Source of the DNA: Diploscapter coronatus
Lineage: Eukaryota; Nematoda; Chromadorea; Rhabditida; Rhabditidae
Assembly (NCBI GenBank): GCA_964036155.1
Contig: OZ038422.1
Location: forward strand, 27,737,201-27,801,200
DNA length: 64,000 nucleotides
Direction of reading: 5' to 3'
Shown here: one piece after another, positions 46,192-58,754 of the stretch
Position numbering within the stretch: position 1 is the first letter of the stretch
How the letters are laid out: the number at the start of each line of letters is the position of its first letter
Notes under the pieces: model-generated
Databases searched by the model: none
What the model was told of the DNA's origin: nothing
The model's input: the letters and a program-made list of their open reading frames with translations, nothing else
Translations under genes and position numbers: made by a program

Positions 46192-48458
46192 GCAGAAAAA
46201 TTCGGAATAGTTTAATTTTCAAATAAATTAAACTGATACCCTATTGACAAGATAAGGATATAGTAGTCAAGTTTAGCAAATTTTCAGAATGAAAGATTAC
46301 TGCTAAAGGGGTTCTCAGAGAAGTTCTGGAGGATCTTTCTAATTTTTAGTCCCTACAGAGATATAATTTAAGTTTCTCTTGGGTTCGATAGCAGTGATGA
46401 TGAATGATAATGTCGGTGATTATTAAGAATTCATTTAGGGGAATCCTTTCAAGATATTGACTTGCGTGACAGGCAGCGAACTGATGGCGTAAGAAGTGTC
46501 TGAGAAGAAATACTTGGACCAATTTTTGCTCAAAAATGAACCCCAGGGAATTCTCTCATCACAAACACCACGGGCAAAGATGATCGACTAAAACAGAAAT
46601 TCGAATTTCTCTTTTCTAAAAATAATAGACCTGATTTTCGAAATACTATCATATTTACGCAATTTAAATTTAAGTTTATGATTGTTCAGCTTAAGGGAGT
46701 TCAAACCTTATGCATGATGGCGGGAATATGCTAAAGAGTAATCTAATCTGAGGATAACCTAATATTCGTTTTCTTGAGAAAAAATGAAACGGTAAGTTTC
46801 GAAAAGCAAGAAAATTCGCGTCACCTCGAAACTTCGGTTGAAAATTCATGCAAGACGAATTTGTCAGGTGAAAAATGTGCTCATTTCTATTGTCCCTGAG
46901 AAAAAGGACTAGAATATACGATGCAAAACATGAACAGCATCTTCTTTAGAGGGAATTTGAAAGGACGACACGACTTTTCTACGATGTTTCGAATAAATAA
47001 ATTAAAAATTGGAGCGCCAAGTAGGCGGCGCGCCCACAATCATTCATAACTAAATAGTAGAATGACGAAAAATTGAACAGGCTGTATCTTGATAGGGAAT
47101 AAATCTTTATGGATATTGCTTTATCTGTGTATTTAGCAGCCGTCAATTAAATTAAGGTAAAAGTAGTCAGACTATTATTACTCTGGAATCTTATTTTGAT
47201 ATTAAATTAATGACAATAAGCATTATATTTTTTCGATATTAGACTATATAGATATTTTATGCCAGACACAATGATTTTATATTATCCTACATATCTATAT
47301 TAGCTAAATATTGAAAAATGAGGAAATTAAGCAAGATTGTTTAAATATGATTGTACTTTGATAGTAGAAAATTCTTCCTAGACATATCTCAATCACGAAT
47401 AAATGATACTAGACATATTATTTAGCCGTATATCCATGATAAAATGACGATATTTGGTGGATATCGCTATACAAATGGGCATAACAAAAGGATTTACGTT
47501 ATGTCTAAAAGATATGAGCTTGAATACCATATTTACGAGTGAAAAGATTATGACAAATGGGTGTTACAATATCCCCAAATCAAGTTTAAAATCTAGTCCC
47601 CCTCTCATAAAATTAAATGAGTCTGTTTATGGTTTAAAAGCCAATTTTTGAAGAATTAGCCTATTTCCGGTCAGTAAAAATAGACTCATGGAGTCTCTCA
47701 TTTTTAGCTATATAGCCTTGAGAGATATGATTAAATGTCCACCCTCACAATATCCATATCTCTTTTGCGAAAGTTAATCATCAATTATGAATGCAGTATA
47801 TAAAAATGTATAAATTACAAGGTATTGGAGAAGAATGTTGTTATGCTAGGTGTGAATTTATTATCAGCGGAATACTGAGGTTAAAGCAAATTCGTTTAAG
47901 ATATATTCCCAAGCTTGGGAGAAAACTAGTGTAATGCTTATGATGCTGCAGCAGAAGCAGACATTTTTTTCCACTTCCTACAAATTATGTTTATACGCCT
48001 TTCCCCCGTCCCAGCCTAACTCGGCAAATCACGATTTTTAATGAGTTCCAAGCCGGAAATTCCGGCTTTTCGCAAAAAAACTAGCTGGAAAACAGTAATA
48101 CGGAAATTTCCTAGGAAGTCGAGGAGTGTAAAGTTCAGGCGAGAAAAATCATTTTCCCGGAATTTTTGATGATTTTGCGAAAATCGCACAACGCGGGCTT
48201 AGTAGTGGATTAACATATTCAGGGGCGTTGTTAGAATAGGAAGAACCAAAAAATGAAGCCTTAGAGTATTCCATGCATATAAATTAACAATATCCTAAAT
48301 CCTTAGGTCGAGATATATGGTTTTATGAACTTACTTAAAATAATAGGAGGGGATGCACTTTACAATATAATTGAGGTTTTATATCAAAGGAGATCTGGAC
48401 TATGTGTCCGCCTACATGGAAGAAATGACATGAAAATGAGGATTTTTGTCAAAAACGA

Positions 48459-48668
48459 ATGAATTATCCGGGGAGAATTGAGCCCGAGACGAGGGAGAGA
48501 TGTCAATCACTGCTAGGCGACGGGCCGAGCGATATTCTACTCGGCTATTTGACCAAACGAGTCCCAGAATCACATGGCAAATATTTTTCAATGAAGAGGA
48601 AGTTTGAAATCGAGATTCTTCAACTTCTCGGGACCAAAATTAAAGAGATGTTTGTTGACTCGGGATGA
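48459..48668 (+). CDS. Possible small orphan open frame, 69 residues
   Basis: An uninterrupted ATG-to-TGA frame with balanced amino-acid content (RIEPETRERCQSLLGDG, then KRKFEIEILQLLG) and more GC than its flanks. It has no signal peptide, no known motif and no obvious splice partners. It may be a small gene, a lone exon or a gene relict. Confidence 0.22.
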   Translation: MNYPGRIEPETRERCQSLLGDGPSDILLGYLTKRVPESHGKYFSMKRKFEIEILQLLGTKIKEMFVDSG

Positions 48669-49750
48669 AGCACGCAAAAACTCACTCAAAATAAACATGT
48701 TTGGGGGACAACTCAATAATTCACAAAATGAGACATCCCCCAGTCTGATTTTTGGAATCTTCGAGGATTTCTAGGGAAAAAACATCAAACACCTAACTTC
48801 TCAAATTAAACTATAGTTTTATAGGTAGCCTAATAAATACCGTAATTTTACATAATTATTCCATTTACACGTCAAATTCGAAACAACGATTTTCATGAAA
48901 AATAAAACCAAACACTGACTTTGTCAAATTAAATTATAACAATAATTGTAATTTTAGATATCACATTAAAATACTGTAAAATTAAAGTTATTAAATTAAA
49001 TCCAGAGAACGCGTCTAGTTGGGGTTAAATTTAATATAAAATACGGTAAATATTAATGGAAGACTTGATATATCCTCGTGACTCCTGCAAAAAGCGATAT
49101 ATAGGAAATGACAAGCGCCCTAAATGAACTAACAATTTCTAAGTGATAAAAGGTAGTTACGCACTATGTTAATGATGAATAGAGCTAATTTCTGCAAAAT
49201 CTATAGACGATTGACATCACTTCCTATAGAAGTGTAGTTGCAAAACGTCTCGAAATCAGAGCCATAAGTCTAAATTTCAAAACTCACAACAGGATGAATA
49301 TTTCAATACGGAATTCATGAAATTCAAGCCCTCTCATTCAGCGATATTTAAGATATTCCAGATTGCGTGACTTTGTCCTAGAATATATTGCAACAGAATT
49401 TCCGATCTTCTATTTTCGATTTTCATTAAAATCGACTCAAGTATGTATGGCATTTATATTGTATCCGGGGATTATGGCTATTGCAAATGGATAATCCGAG
49501 GGGGATTTCGAATATGGATAAATAAAATTTATTCCTGATTGCTCTTAAGAATGATTAAATTAGCAAAATTCGAAGAAAAAATCAAAGTAAATAGAAATGC
49601 AGACCCAGAGAGCATTCAGATCGGACCAGAAAATAAAGATTAGGAGTTCCCGTGAAAAAATCATAATTAGATCCGACTGAGTCCTCCCTAGGTCTGGAAA
49701 GTGCAATAAAGCTCCCGTATAAGCAAAGTAGTCGAATGGCTTTGAAAGAA

Positions 49751-49856
49751 TTGGTCAATTAATAAAAGTCGTTGCAAAACTCAAATAAACTAGGCAATTG
49801 TAGTGATGAAAATTGGAATACAAGAATTTTTGCACACTACTTTTATTAATTGCCAA
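49751..49856. repeat. Short inverted repeat, AATTAATAAAAGT family
   Basis: TTGGTCAATTAATAAAAGTC near 49751 faces CACTACTTTTATTAATTGCC near 49835-49854. The arm word occurs at two other sites in the window. Confidence 0.65.
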
Positions 49857-49895
49857 AAATAGCGGCAAATCTGGATTTATCTGGAATTTTCAGGA

Positions 49896-50459
49896 TCACT
49901 TCCCTGTGCTGCCTCCCAGGAATGTGTGACTTTCCGTGCCTGAAAACTCATAATTTGCAGGAAAATAATCCCATCTCATGTATGCTAAGTCTGCAGACTA
50001 ACATCCTGGAAACTCATGAATAACTCAAACTATTACTCATCTTTTCCGATTCTCATAAAAATACTAAATAAAACAATTCTACTTGAACTTCATTATTTTA
50101 GTGGAGAAAATCTGATTTTTGCAGGATTCTAAGGATGATTCAAAGTTTTCGGACAGGTAAAAATAACCTCCGTGGCCATATCCTTTAGGTCCAAAAATGG
50201 CTCCGTAACATCGATTACAGTAGGGCTTTCCCTCATGCTAAAAGTAATTTTGCGAAGTTTCAACTTCACAGATCCAACCTCAGAGTGACTTCCAGCGCTT
50301 AGCGTCTTCCCGCAGGGCTTGTTGAAACATTTCAAACAAGGTCGGTGCCAATCCTTACCGAGTGAAGAAACTCGCTCCGCTAAAAATCAGCATAAAATCA
50401 AAAATGTGAGTAGAATTACCGAAATACACAGGCTTTTGACAATTCGGACAATTGGGCAT
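49896..50459 (-). CDS. Single-LIM-domain protein, CRIP/EXC-9/VALV-1 type
   Basis: Four exons (50420-50459, 50279-50379, 50168-50237, 49896-49939) encode 84 residues, the usual CRIP length. The zinc ligands of the double finger are visible: CPNC, then DWHRPCLKC, then [10 protein letters not shown], then KPYCNRCY. The tail [14 protein letters not shown] matches the family's conserved end. The last exon is tiny (44 bases) and easy to miss; reading on past the GGAG|GTTATT donor gives an unrelated tail. CRIP proteins are small cytoplasmic adaptors. C. elegans has EXC-9 (excretory canal tubulogenesis) and VALV-1, and I cannot tell which is the closer match. TTTTTCAG lies 10 bases before the ATG and would suit trans-splicing. 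Confidence 0.93.
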
Positions 50460-53019
50460 TATTCTATCTGAAAAAGATCTTTTTAAATAGGAAAATTCGA
50501 TGGAAATACGTAACAACTGATAAATTATTGCAAAAGTGGTGATAACGAGGTTGAATAGAGCTTGAAATAAAAAAGAGGAAAAAATGAAAATGCAGGAACA
50601 TAGCCAACTGAGGTACTGAGGATAAAGATAAATGAGTCTAAATGACAAATGGAATGAAATGAATATTGGATTGGAGCACGCCTTGAAATATGAAATGTCA
50701 CTGCAAGAATGAAACGACAAACGAAAGTAAACATAAGGAATGCGAACATTTTTCTCCACGTGTATTAGCATAGGGGTTTGAAAAAGGTTGAGATAATTTT
50801 ATCAGGCTCGGGAAATGACGCAATGAGTCAGCAAATTTTGAAGGGGAATTATTTGATTATGGATGACTCTCTGGCAACGCCCCTGCTAAATTTAAAGATT
50901 ATTTACCGGTTACATATTGGGTCGTAGCATTTTTGATAGTGAAAGTCTTTAAAAAATCTTTTAGAACTTATAATGAAAAGTTGAAAATCTCTAGAAGAGA
51001 GACTAAAGCATGGGGTTTAATTGAAGAAATCAATTTTGTTTGTAAAAAATTATAGAAACACATGAAGTTTGCGAGACATTTATTTAAAGTTGAAGAAAAT
51101 AGGTTCAAAACCTGAATTTCATTTAATAGGAATCTAAAATCCTCTATAGAAGACTGTAGAAATGTCCTCCTATCTAATTCTAAGTTGGAGGGTTCGTGCG
51201 GTGTGGAAAAATTCAAAAGAAGACGAAGACGACTGTCTCATAAAAACTAGCAAGGGAAGAGGAATCATTTGAGTAAACATTGTTAGCAGAAAGGATGAAG
51301 AAACTTGATGCCCCAAATCTCTTGTATGAAAAAATATATTTAATAATAGGAGAAAAATCTAAAATAAATTCATAATAATAAAGAAGGCTTATAATTGATC
51401 AATTATATTTGAAAATATAAGCTATACCCAATTTATTTTAAACTAATTCAGTGAAGTACGAAAACCTATAATATTTTTTAGATGGTGATTATCATTTGAA
51501 GAAAATATTATAAATTAATTTAAATGATTCAATAAAAATTATATAGAGTTGGTTCTTCCAACCTAAAATGTTCAAGTTTGAATGTGAAGAGTTGGGAGAA
51601 TTATGGAGAGGTAGGGAAATTTGGAAAGAGAGTGGAGGAAGAAATGGAATGGAATGACACATTTCAAAATGATGGCATTTCGAAATACTCGACTACCAAC
51701 AAAGAGGATATACCGCCAAAATCCGAATCTGCATTGATGAGGATGTTTCAAATAGAATTGGGGAAGTTGAAATTTGCATATATAAAATTTAATTTAATGC
51801 TAATTTTAGAACTCTCGATTTTCATATAATAAATAATAGTACATCTTTCCCGAAAGATATTCAATTTTATGCAAACTCGAATAAATCTGATCTACATTTT
51901 GAATAACTTATAATTAGAGATGTGAAAGTTTGTGCCAATTTTCGAGCTATACTTCAATATATGCTAATTTCTCTCCATAATATTTCTCTAATGTTACATC
52001 ATATCACCTCAAAAGCCATCTTCAATACCTTCATATTTTCAATTGGACATTCGATGACGCTTTCATATTCGTTTCTAATAGAGACGGAGGGGCCCAATCG
52101 ATATGCCTCCTCTGTCGCGACCCACTGTGTGCCTCTTTGCAGATGTGTCATGAGTGGCGAGAGAGCATTAGAAAAGAAGAGAGGCGCCGAGATGCAGACG
52201 AAAGGGCATCAGCCCTCACTCGCAAGGCCACATACACACATGGATGCTATGTCACCAACTTCATCTTATACCTTCAAACGTCTAATGCCGTATCCAATCT
52301 AAATCATGTTTTTATTCGTATGCTTTATCATATCATTTATATCAAGTTTATGAAGTCCATTTTTCTTTATATGCTTTATCTTGTACATTGCACCAGGCTC
52401 TATCGTGTAATGATAAGTCATGAAGAAATCACATATCTGAATTTAAACGTATCTTCTTCTTTCAGCCTCTCAAATATCCTATGCTGTTTCAAAATCAATC
52501 CTCACCCCCTATCCTCAACCATATAATCTTCCTGAATGAAGTTATGTAGAGACGTGAAATTTCCCCCCGAAATAGCCCGACTGTATTTTATTTGCTATCT
52601 ACTGGTCGATCTAGTGTCTGTCTGTCTAGCGCCTCTCACTTTCCTTTATTCTCTCGGGATTCAGGCCAGGTCGCGACATGGTTCATGTGGGGTTAGCCTA
52701 CTCTCTCGTCTTCCCATTTCTCTTTCATGCCCCTACTTGGTCAAATCCACGTTTTTCTTTTATATTTTGCCCATTTTCATGATTATTACTGGATCATCCA
52801 AAAAGTCGTTTTAATTCAAAATTAACATATACATTTTCATCCTGTTATTTTTGATCATGGATGGCAAACATAACGAATTAGGGAATGCTATTCTTTCGTG
52901 TTATGTGAACTTATTGGATGGTCGAATATATCAAAGTTCAAATTATTCTTTATCGCTAAATATACTTAGCAAACCTCGATTTTACAGAATTTTTAAACTA
53001 GTTTAAATTCAGATCAGAA
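50460..53019. other. Intergenic between the LIM gene and the Myb-like gene
   Basis: About 2.6 kb. Two overlapping open frames (51922-52302 and 52137-52526) cross a GC-richer patch at 52.08-52.26 kb, but neither shows a domain or splice consistency. The likely spliced-leader acceptor for the next gene is AATTCAG ending at 53012. Confidence 0.45.
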
Positions 53020-54633
53020 ATGACAACAACCTTGGAAGAACTGTTGTCAAAAACGGAGCCCAAACCTGAGACTATCGATGTTGCTGAACCCGCTGCTGAT
53101 TCTCCTAACAGCAACCAGGGCAACTCTCGGAAACGTTCAGCTCTATCCTTTCTCCTCTCTGAAGACCCCATGGACAAGTTCAACAAGCTTTTCGATTTTG
53201 AGGTTAATTTTAATCTATAGCGCCTTTTTTAATTCTAGCACTAATGACGCTATTCCTTAATTTTTGTTAGCTGTGTCATTTCAAACTTTTAACGGTAGTG
53301 ACGTTATATTTTATATCTCTTAAACAACGTCGTTTCAGGACGACGACAACTCGAATGGCGTCGCACCGAAGAAGGAGCGTTCTTCGTCGCCTTTGGAAGA
53401 AGAAGATCTAGCCCTGTACGACCCAGTCACCCACCTTCAGAATATAATGGTATGCGAGGGCGCTATATGTTTAAAAACTCGAATTTTACAGAACAAGAAC
53501 GCCAATGACTACAAGAAGCGCCTTCATCCACAGGCCATGTACCACATGATCGTCAAGTGCGTTCTGGAGCGTGCTGACGTCCTAATCAATAAAAACGCCA
53601 GTAGAACTCCCCAGGCGAACCATTTGAGATGGAAGGCTTGGGAGGAAATCAAGAAAATCCTCGTGGAAAAGACTGGACAAGTAAGAAATCGATGAAAATG
53701 AGTTAGAAAGGCGCTAGGACATCATTTTTCACTTTAGAACATCTCCATCGAGCAAATTCAAACGATTTGGCGTCACCAAAAAGCGAAACTCGCAAGGACC
53801 ATCGATTTTTCGAAGAGGTTGGCAAAAATCAAGAAAAATTAAACAGGTATCACATTTTAGGGTTGACGCCAGCATGTATTCTGATGAACCAGATTATGTT
53901 AATACGGGAGAATACGCCTTGAATTTCTCGAATCAATCCTTCAGACAAGCAAATTCGCAGTCACCAACTCCTAGTCATCAGTTATCTTTGGCAGAGCTTT
54001 TATCCAGGGTATTTAATTTCATTTTTTCCTATAAAATGCATATTGAACCATTCAATAAGTTTTTTTTATTTAAAAAATTAGCATACATGCGTTTCTTCAT
54101 ATTATTCAGGTCAGATAAAGTTAAAATACTAATCTTTAAAATGTCAAAAGCGTGTTGAATAATCAAATACGATTTCAGCAGCCAACTCTGAATATGTCTC
54201 TGCCCCACGACGAGCACCTTTTGACCGCCAAGACGACACAAATGGGCGGCACGTCGTCAGGAGAAAGCAACGACTCGAGTTTCCCCGCGATCGCCAAAAC
54301 CGAACCGCAATCTCCTCAGGGAAAATCGCCAAACCAAAATTCTTTCATAAATGGAAATTCCGGAAGGAAAAACGCGTCGATTTCCGATGAAACGCATCTA
54401 GCACTACAGAAGCTGATTCAGGTATTTTTAGCTATATACCTAAAAAAGATATGAAAGAAATTTAAGCAAGATTTTGATTTAAGTTATGAAAATCGGATTT
54501 TCGAAAAATACATTTTATATTTTAGGTCCAAACAACATATCTGGAACGAAGCCTGGAGATCCAGAATATGCAGATGAATTTAATGCGAGATTTCAACAAG
54601 CAAATCCAATCTATTCTTTCGGGTCAAAGATGA
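53020..54633 (+). CDS. Myb/SANT-like (MADF/trihelix-like) DNA-binding protein
   Basis: Seven exons (53020-53202, 53339-53449, 53492-53680, 53738-53817, 53861-54008, 54179-54421, 54526-54633) give 353 residues in agreeing phase. An acidic, serine-rich N-terminus contains SRKRSALSFLLSEDPMDKF. Residues about 99-190 form a compact helical module (HPQAMYHMIVKCVLERADVL, RWKAWEEIKKILVEKTGQ, IEQIQTIWRHQKAKLARTID) with tryptophan/aromatic spacing like MADF or trihelix Myb/SANT domains. A low-complexity middle is followed by a C-terminal helix (ALQKLIQVQTTYLERSLEI, MRDFNKQI) suited to dimerisation. It is presumably a nuclear transcription or chromatin factor. I do not recognise a named ortholog. The assignment of domain type is by pattern only. 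The 3' flank carries a small hairpin that may lie in the 3' UTR. Confidence 0.85.
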
Positions 54634-54647
54634 TTACCTCTATTTTT

Positions 54648-54732
54648 AGCAATTAATAAAAGTAGTAAGTAAAGTCGAAAAAATAAAGTGGTTAAAATTA
54701 AAAATCTATATTTTCTTACTATTTTTATTAAT
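54648..54732. repeat. Short inverted repeat in the 3' flank, AATTAATAAAAGT family
   Basis: AATTAATAAAAGTAGTAAG (54651-54669) pairs with CTTACTATTTTTATTAAT (54715-54732). It begins about 15 bases after the stop codon of the Myb-like gene, so it probably folds in that mRNA's 3' UTR. Confidence 0.65.
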
Positions 54733-55260
54733 ACTCCTTTACCATAATATGAAAATTTGCTTTAGTCATGCATAGATCACTCACAATTGTTCCACTATTA
54801 AATGTGATATTTTGACATTTCTTTATTTTTAGTATTCCATTTTTTGTTTATTTTACAATGAGATAGAATCTCGAAGAAAAACAAGGAAATAAACGATTTA
54901 AAAAGACAAAGAGATCTAAATTCTGAGACGTTAAGCAAAAGTCATCTAATAATGATTATGATAAGCAAAATGGCACTACAAGTTTAATTATAAAATGCGT
55001 AAATAAAATATTTTCTAACAAAAAAATCGACACGTATTTTGGATATTATCGCCGGTAAATTGAGCGGTAAGATTGAGAAATTTTCAACTCAACATTTAAG
55101 ACAATCATTGTGAAACATCAGCATATTTTTGTAGCATTTTACAACGATATTATGGCTTACTTTAGTACATATAAATTTGAATACTTGGATTAGGGGAATC
55201 ATAAAGGTAAAATAAAATATGCAATCTATACAAGCGAAACTAGTTGAATCTAAAATATGT

Positions 55261-56205
55261 TTACTTTTTATTTCCATAAATCGCATTTTCTACAGGTTGG
55301 TCTATCACAATTATCGAATGTGGCTGCCTGGTTTGCATCGGCCTGGCTATCTCATATTTTCCATGATTAGAGGATGAGTTTCTTTTCCAATACATCTTAA
55401 TTAGCATAACTAAATATTTAATTAAGTAGTATAATTAACTCACAAAGAATAAAGTCAAGACAATATAAAGCAAGAAGATATGACCAAACAGCAGGAAAAA
55501 TACGTGTCCAAGAAGGGAGCCCATGTAGCGAACTAAATCATATTTAACTAAGATAATTAGGGTAATTAAATGTTATTAATTATTTAGTTTGAGTAATTAA
55601 CCAACCTCCTTGCTGACTTTTGTCCTCTTCAAATTCTGGTATATGGTAATCAGTTCTATTATTCGAAATGAATAATTGCACGATGTAGTAGACAATTAGT
55701 ATTGACAGCGATATAACTCTGATTATCTAAAACTTAATTAGGTAGCCAAACATCTAATTAGTAGACAATTACCTCTAAAATGCCAAGTGGAATCATACAA
55801 TATGCATTTTCGGCGTAGAGTCCATGTATCGAAATTAGGAACGCTATGATTTCGGCGAGAAATAATATAGCGTGCGCTAAAAATTAACATTTTAAAATGC
55901 AATTAAATTTAAATTAGTACCTAGAGGTGGCATAGCCAAGTAGAATTTTGTTATGAACAGATATTGAGCTATCCCGAGCATTATGATAAGGGTAAACATT
56001 AGCACGGCTAATACGGTCTTCTGAAAATGCAAGTTGAAAATTGTCTTAAACAAATTAAACTAAAAGTATACAAGTTTAGAGAAGAGAAAATATGAATAAT
56101 CATAAACATTTAACGATAGAAACAAATTCTGACCTTCATATTCAGATTGCATGTCGCTCCAGGTTGAGTGGGACTCAGCCAGTGGCTAAGCCCAAAGTAG
56201 GGCAT
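55261..56205 (-). CDS. Four-pass transmembrane protein, LAPTM/DUF7027-like
   Basis: Six exons join in phase to 206 residues. Order: a short N-terminus (MPYFGLSHWLSP, then GATCNLNMK), TM1 (TVLAVLMFTLIIMLGIAQY), TM2 (HAILFLAEIIAFLISIHGLY), TM3 (VISLSILIVYYIVQLFI), TM4 (FFLLFGHIFLLYIVLTLFF) and a hydrophilic tail ending ENAIYGNKK. A loop of charged residues (EFEEDKSQQG) lies between TM3 and TM4. The arrangement and size resemble nematode LAPTM4-like or DUF7027 four-helix proteins, often on endosomes or lysosomes; this is inference from layout. The last exon uses an unusual CTAATTAAG acceptor with an upstream TTTAG rejected because of phase. The first exon follows AATTTCAG with a short 5' leader. 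Confidence 0.75.
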
Positions 56206-57228
56206 CTCCCTCGATCTTGGCTTGGGTTTTTCAAAATACAATAGGATTCTGAAATTTCGTTTTCCCCCCAAATTAAGTTACCTATTAAATGATGACTCAC
56301 GTCATGAAGAGTTGCGATTAGAATTACGAAACGTATTTTCAATGTGATAATAGAAAATAGACTGATAATTGATATCAGCAGATAGTTCTATCAGAGATAC
56401 GATAAAGAGGGGTGGGCCTAAGCCCTATAAAATTGGAAAATGCTGAATTTCCGTAGTATCAAAGATAGCCCGAACCGTAATCATAAATTACAGGCGGAAA
56501 ATGCGAAACCTATAAAATCTTTTTCCCAAGAATATCTCCGAACCTCACACCGTGAAAAACTTGGGAGAAATCGTAAATTGCTTTAACTACCTTAAATCTA
56601 CACTTGGAATTTCAACAAAAAATCAATGAGATAAAATATCGATTGAAGTTGAAAATTGACATATCTACCTTGAAAATCGGGTGTAAAATTGCGAAATTTC
56701 GAAGGTAAGAAGACAAAATTCTCAGTGGAAATGCGAAAATATAAACAGGAAAATTCGCAAGGCCGAAGTCGAGAGGGAAAAGAGGCAAACGAGGGGAAAT
56801 ATAACTAGAAAACCAGAGGGAAAAGACAGAAAACGACTCCCTCTTGAAATCAATCGATGGAAAACTTTGAAAGGCATGCTAAGCAAAACAAAGGCGGGGT
56901 GCCCATTTTTTGTGCAAAGTTGGTCCATTTTAAGAATTGAAAAGAAATGCAACAAAAGTGATGCAAATAATTGATAAATGATAATATGGAAAAGAGGGAG
57001 AGAAGCGGAAAATAGAAAGGAGTGAAATCAAGGCCGGTTCTCGCTGTGGGAGAATTCATCAAATCGGCACGCGACTTCGAATTATCAATTCGACTAATAT
57101 TATAATTCGAATTTCGAAAATCAATATTCATAGTTTATTATCAAAATTGGAGATCATAGATATTTGTTGTATACCGACAAAATGGTATCATTACCAAGAA
57201 AATGACACCTTTGCCAAGAGTGCACCAT
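56206..57228. other. Intergenic, about 1.0 kb
   Basis: Unique DNA with a purine-rich patch at 56.72-57.03 kb that generates two overlapping minus-strand frames of biased content. No supported exon. Confidence 0.5.
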
Positions 57229-57909
57229 TTAATGGGACTTGTACCAACTATTTATCAACTCATCCCCATCGAACCAGGCTATGTACCCACACGAAGCTTT
57301 GCCATGCAGGTTCCACATAAATAGTTCATCGCAATTTTCGCCATCTAAAAAATTAAAATCAGCTATTTTAACTGCCCAATTATCTGACAAATTATCGAGC
57401 TATTATAAGCTTTAAATAGCGGGTTGTTCACAGAACAATCCAGTCTCCCACATCTTCCGGATGTGGAATCATATCTGAATTTGAGTATCCTAATTAAATC
57501 TTAATTAGAGTGTAATCAGCGAACCGACAATAGAAATTAAACGCGTCTTCAGAGCCCATCCACCTACCAGACCAGGCGCAATCTATCGGGTCGCTTCTGA
57601 AAAGATGATTAAGGTAGTTAAAACAATTAACTCCTGGATAATTAGTCTACTTGCAGCAAAACCGCTTCGTTAGTTGGTATCCGAAAATCTTCAAACATGC
57701 TTCCCCAAAGGAAGGGTCTGGAGGGCAGTGGTTTCCATCGTAGCACCTAATTAGAGCAATTAAATCGGAGCAATTCGGGTAATTAAAGTTAATTACTTCC
57801 CACTGTGGCTTCTAATATAGTCAAAATCCGATGGGCAAGTTTCCAGACAAAACGGTGCTTCGCCAAACCATCTACAACCCCCTGTATGTGCTCTAGGTAA
57901 GGAGCTCAT
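57229..57909 (-). CDS. Cysteine-rich protein with a CRWFGEAPFC motif
   Basis: About 131 residues from five exons. ATG at 57909 gives MSSLPRAHTGGCRWFGEAPFC; then ETCPSDFDYIRSHSGKC, DGNHCPPDPSFGEACLK and RFCCKSDPIDCAWSG follow in solid phase. The C-x-W-x-G...APFC...CP pattern ending in a CC pair is a small cysteine-rich module I associate with uncharacterised nematode proteins. The last two joins (exon YDSTSGRCGRLD and the final exon ENCDELFMWNLHGK...YKSH) were chosen for phase agreement and are less sure. No signal peptide is visible at this start, so a missed upstream exon is possible if the protein is secreted, as its cysteines suggest. It may instead be two fused or adjacent units. Confidence 0.6.
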
Positions 57910-58754
57910 AACCCTTAAATGCTTGTGTAAATTAGAAAAAATGAAGGAGAAATCCTACTCTACTAAATCAACGACAGCCCCTGAAGTGCCGATTATTGAA
58001 TCCATTACCCTGTTGGAGGAATTTTCTAAAGTCATAAGCATAGTTATTTTCTTATCAAAGTTAACTTTAACTCTGGGCCTAAAATGCTAATGGTTGAGAA
58101 AATTTGAAACACAAAAATAATAAACTCTTTTATGAAATTGATACCTGATAGATCAAAATACGCTGATAAATTCTTGATGTATTGAAATATGATGATGGAG
58201 CAAAATAGTAAGCCCATTTTAGGAAGTTTGGGAAGTGTTTCAAATTGGTCGGAAGGAATTTGGAGATGGAAAGCGATCTGAGAAATGTCACATCCTTTCT
58301 GGGGTCGAAATCGTTGAAAGATCGACTTCCCTTAAGCAATCGAGACAGATCTTCACGGAAAAATAAATAAACAAACATTGGACTTGGTTTTGTTTAGAAC
58401 CAAAGTCTGACTTTGAGTAAAGAATATTTTTTTTTCTAATATCTGAAAATGTGTTTTCGTTTTTATTTAGCGACAAACCTTGCATTTAGGTACAAATTTT
58501 ATTTTTGAACAACCATGACCTTTTTGATTTCTAAGTAAAAAGTTATTTATTCGAGATTAAGATAAATATAAAAATAGAGATTGTATTTACAAAATGATTA
58601 TTATTCTTTCATGGCTATTTGGATGGATATCAAGAGACACGAGACATAAGCGAAATAGTATAGGGTTAGGGCAGGGTATGAGATGTTAGGTCTTCTTTTT
58701 CCACACTATTTCTCAATATCTTGTGTCTTATGGTTTCGTGGCCTTTAAGTTGCC
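57910..58754. other. Intergenic, with a hairpin near the nuclear-receptor gene end
   Basis: AT-rich sequence. The minus-strand frames at 58130-58485 show no splice logic. The hairpin at 58634-58740 is listed separately. Confidence 0.5.
58634..58740. repeat. Imperfect hairpin carrying GAAATAGTA arms
   Basis: ACACGAGACATAAGCGAAATAGTA on the left pairs imperfectly with CACACTATTTCTCAATATCTTGTGTCTTATG on the right. It lies just past the stop of the nuclear-receptor gene. Confidence 0.55.

Larger units (their letters stand above)
45111..49895. other. Large intergenic region between nlp-47 and the LIM gene
   Basis: About 4.8 kb and probably includes the nlp-47 promoter (45.1-46 kb). It holds two hairpin elements (46.04-46.19 and 49.75-49.86 kb) and one protein-like open frame at 48.46 kb. 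The rest is AT-rich and shows no supported exon. Confidence 0.5.

Noticed and set aside
50129..50335. LIM-gene frame continuing as [14 protein letters not shown] or with a [11 protein letters not shown] tail
   Set aside because: Both are intron read-throughs. Proper splicing gives the conserved [13 protein letters not shown] and the GGTESHTF tail.
52137..52526. 129-codon open frame on the + strand
   Set aside because: It overlaps another long frame in a different register and shows no domain, splice support or consistent codon use.
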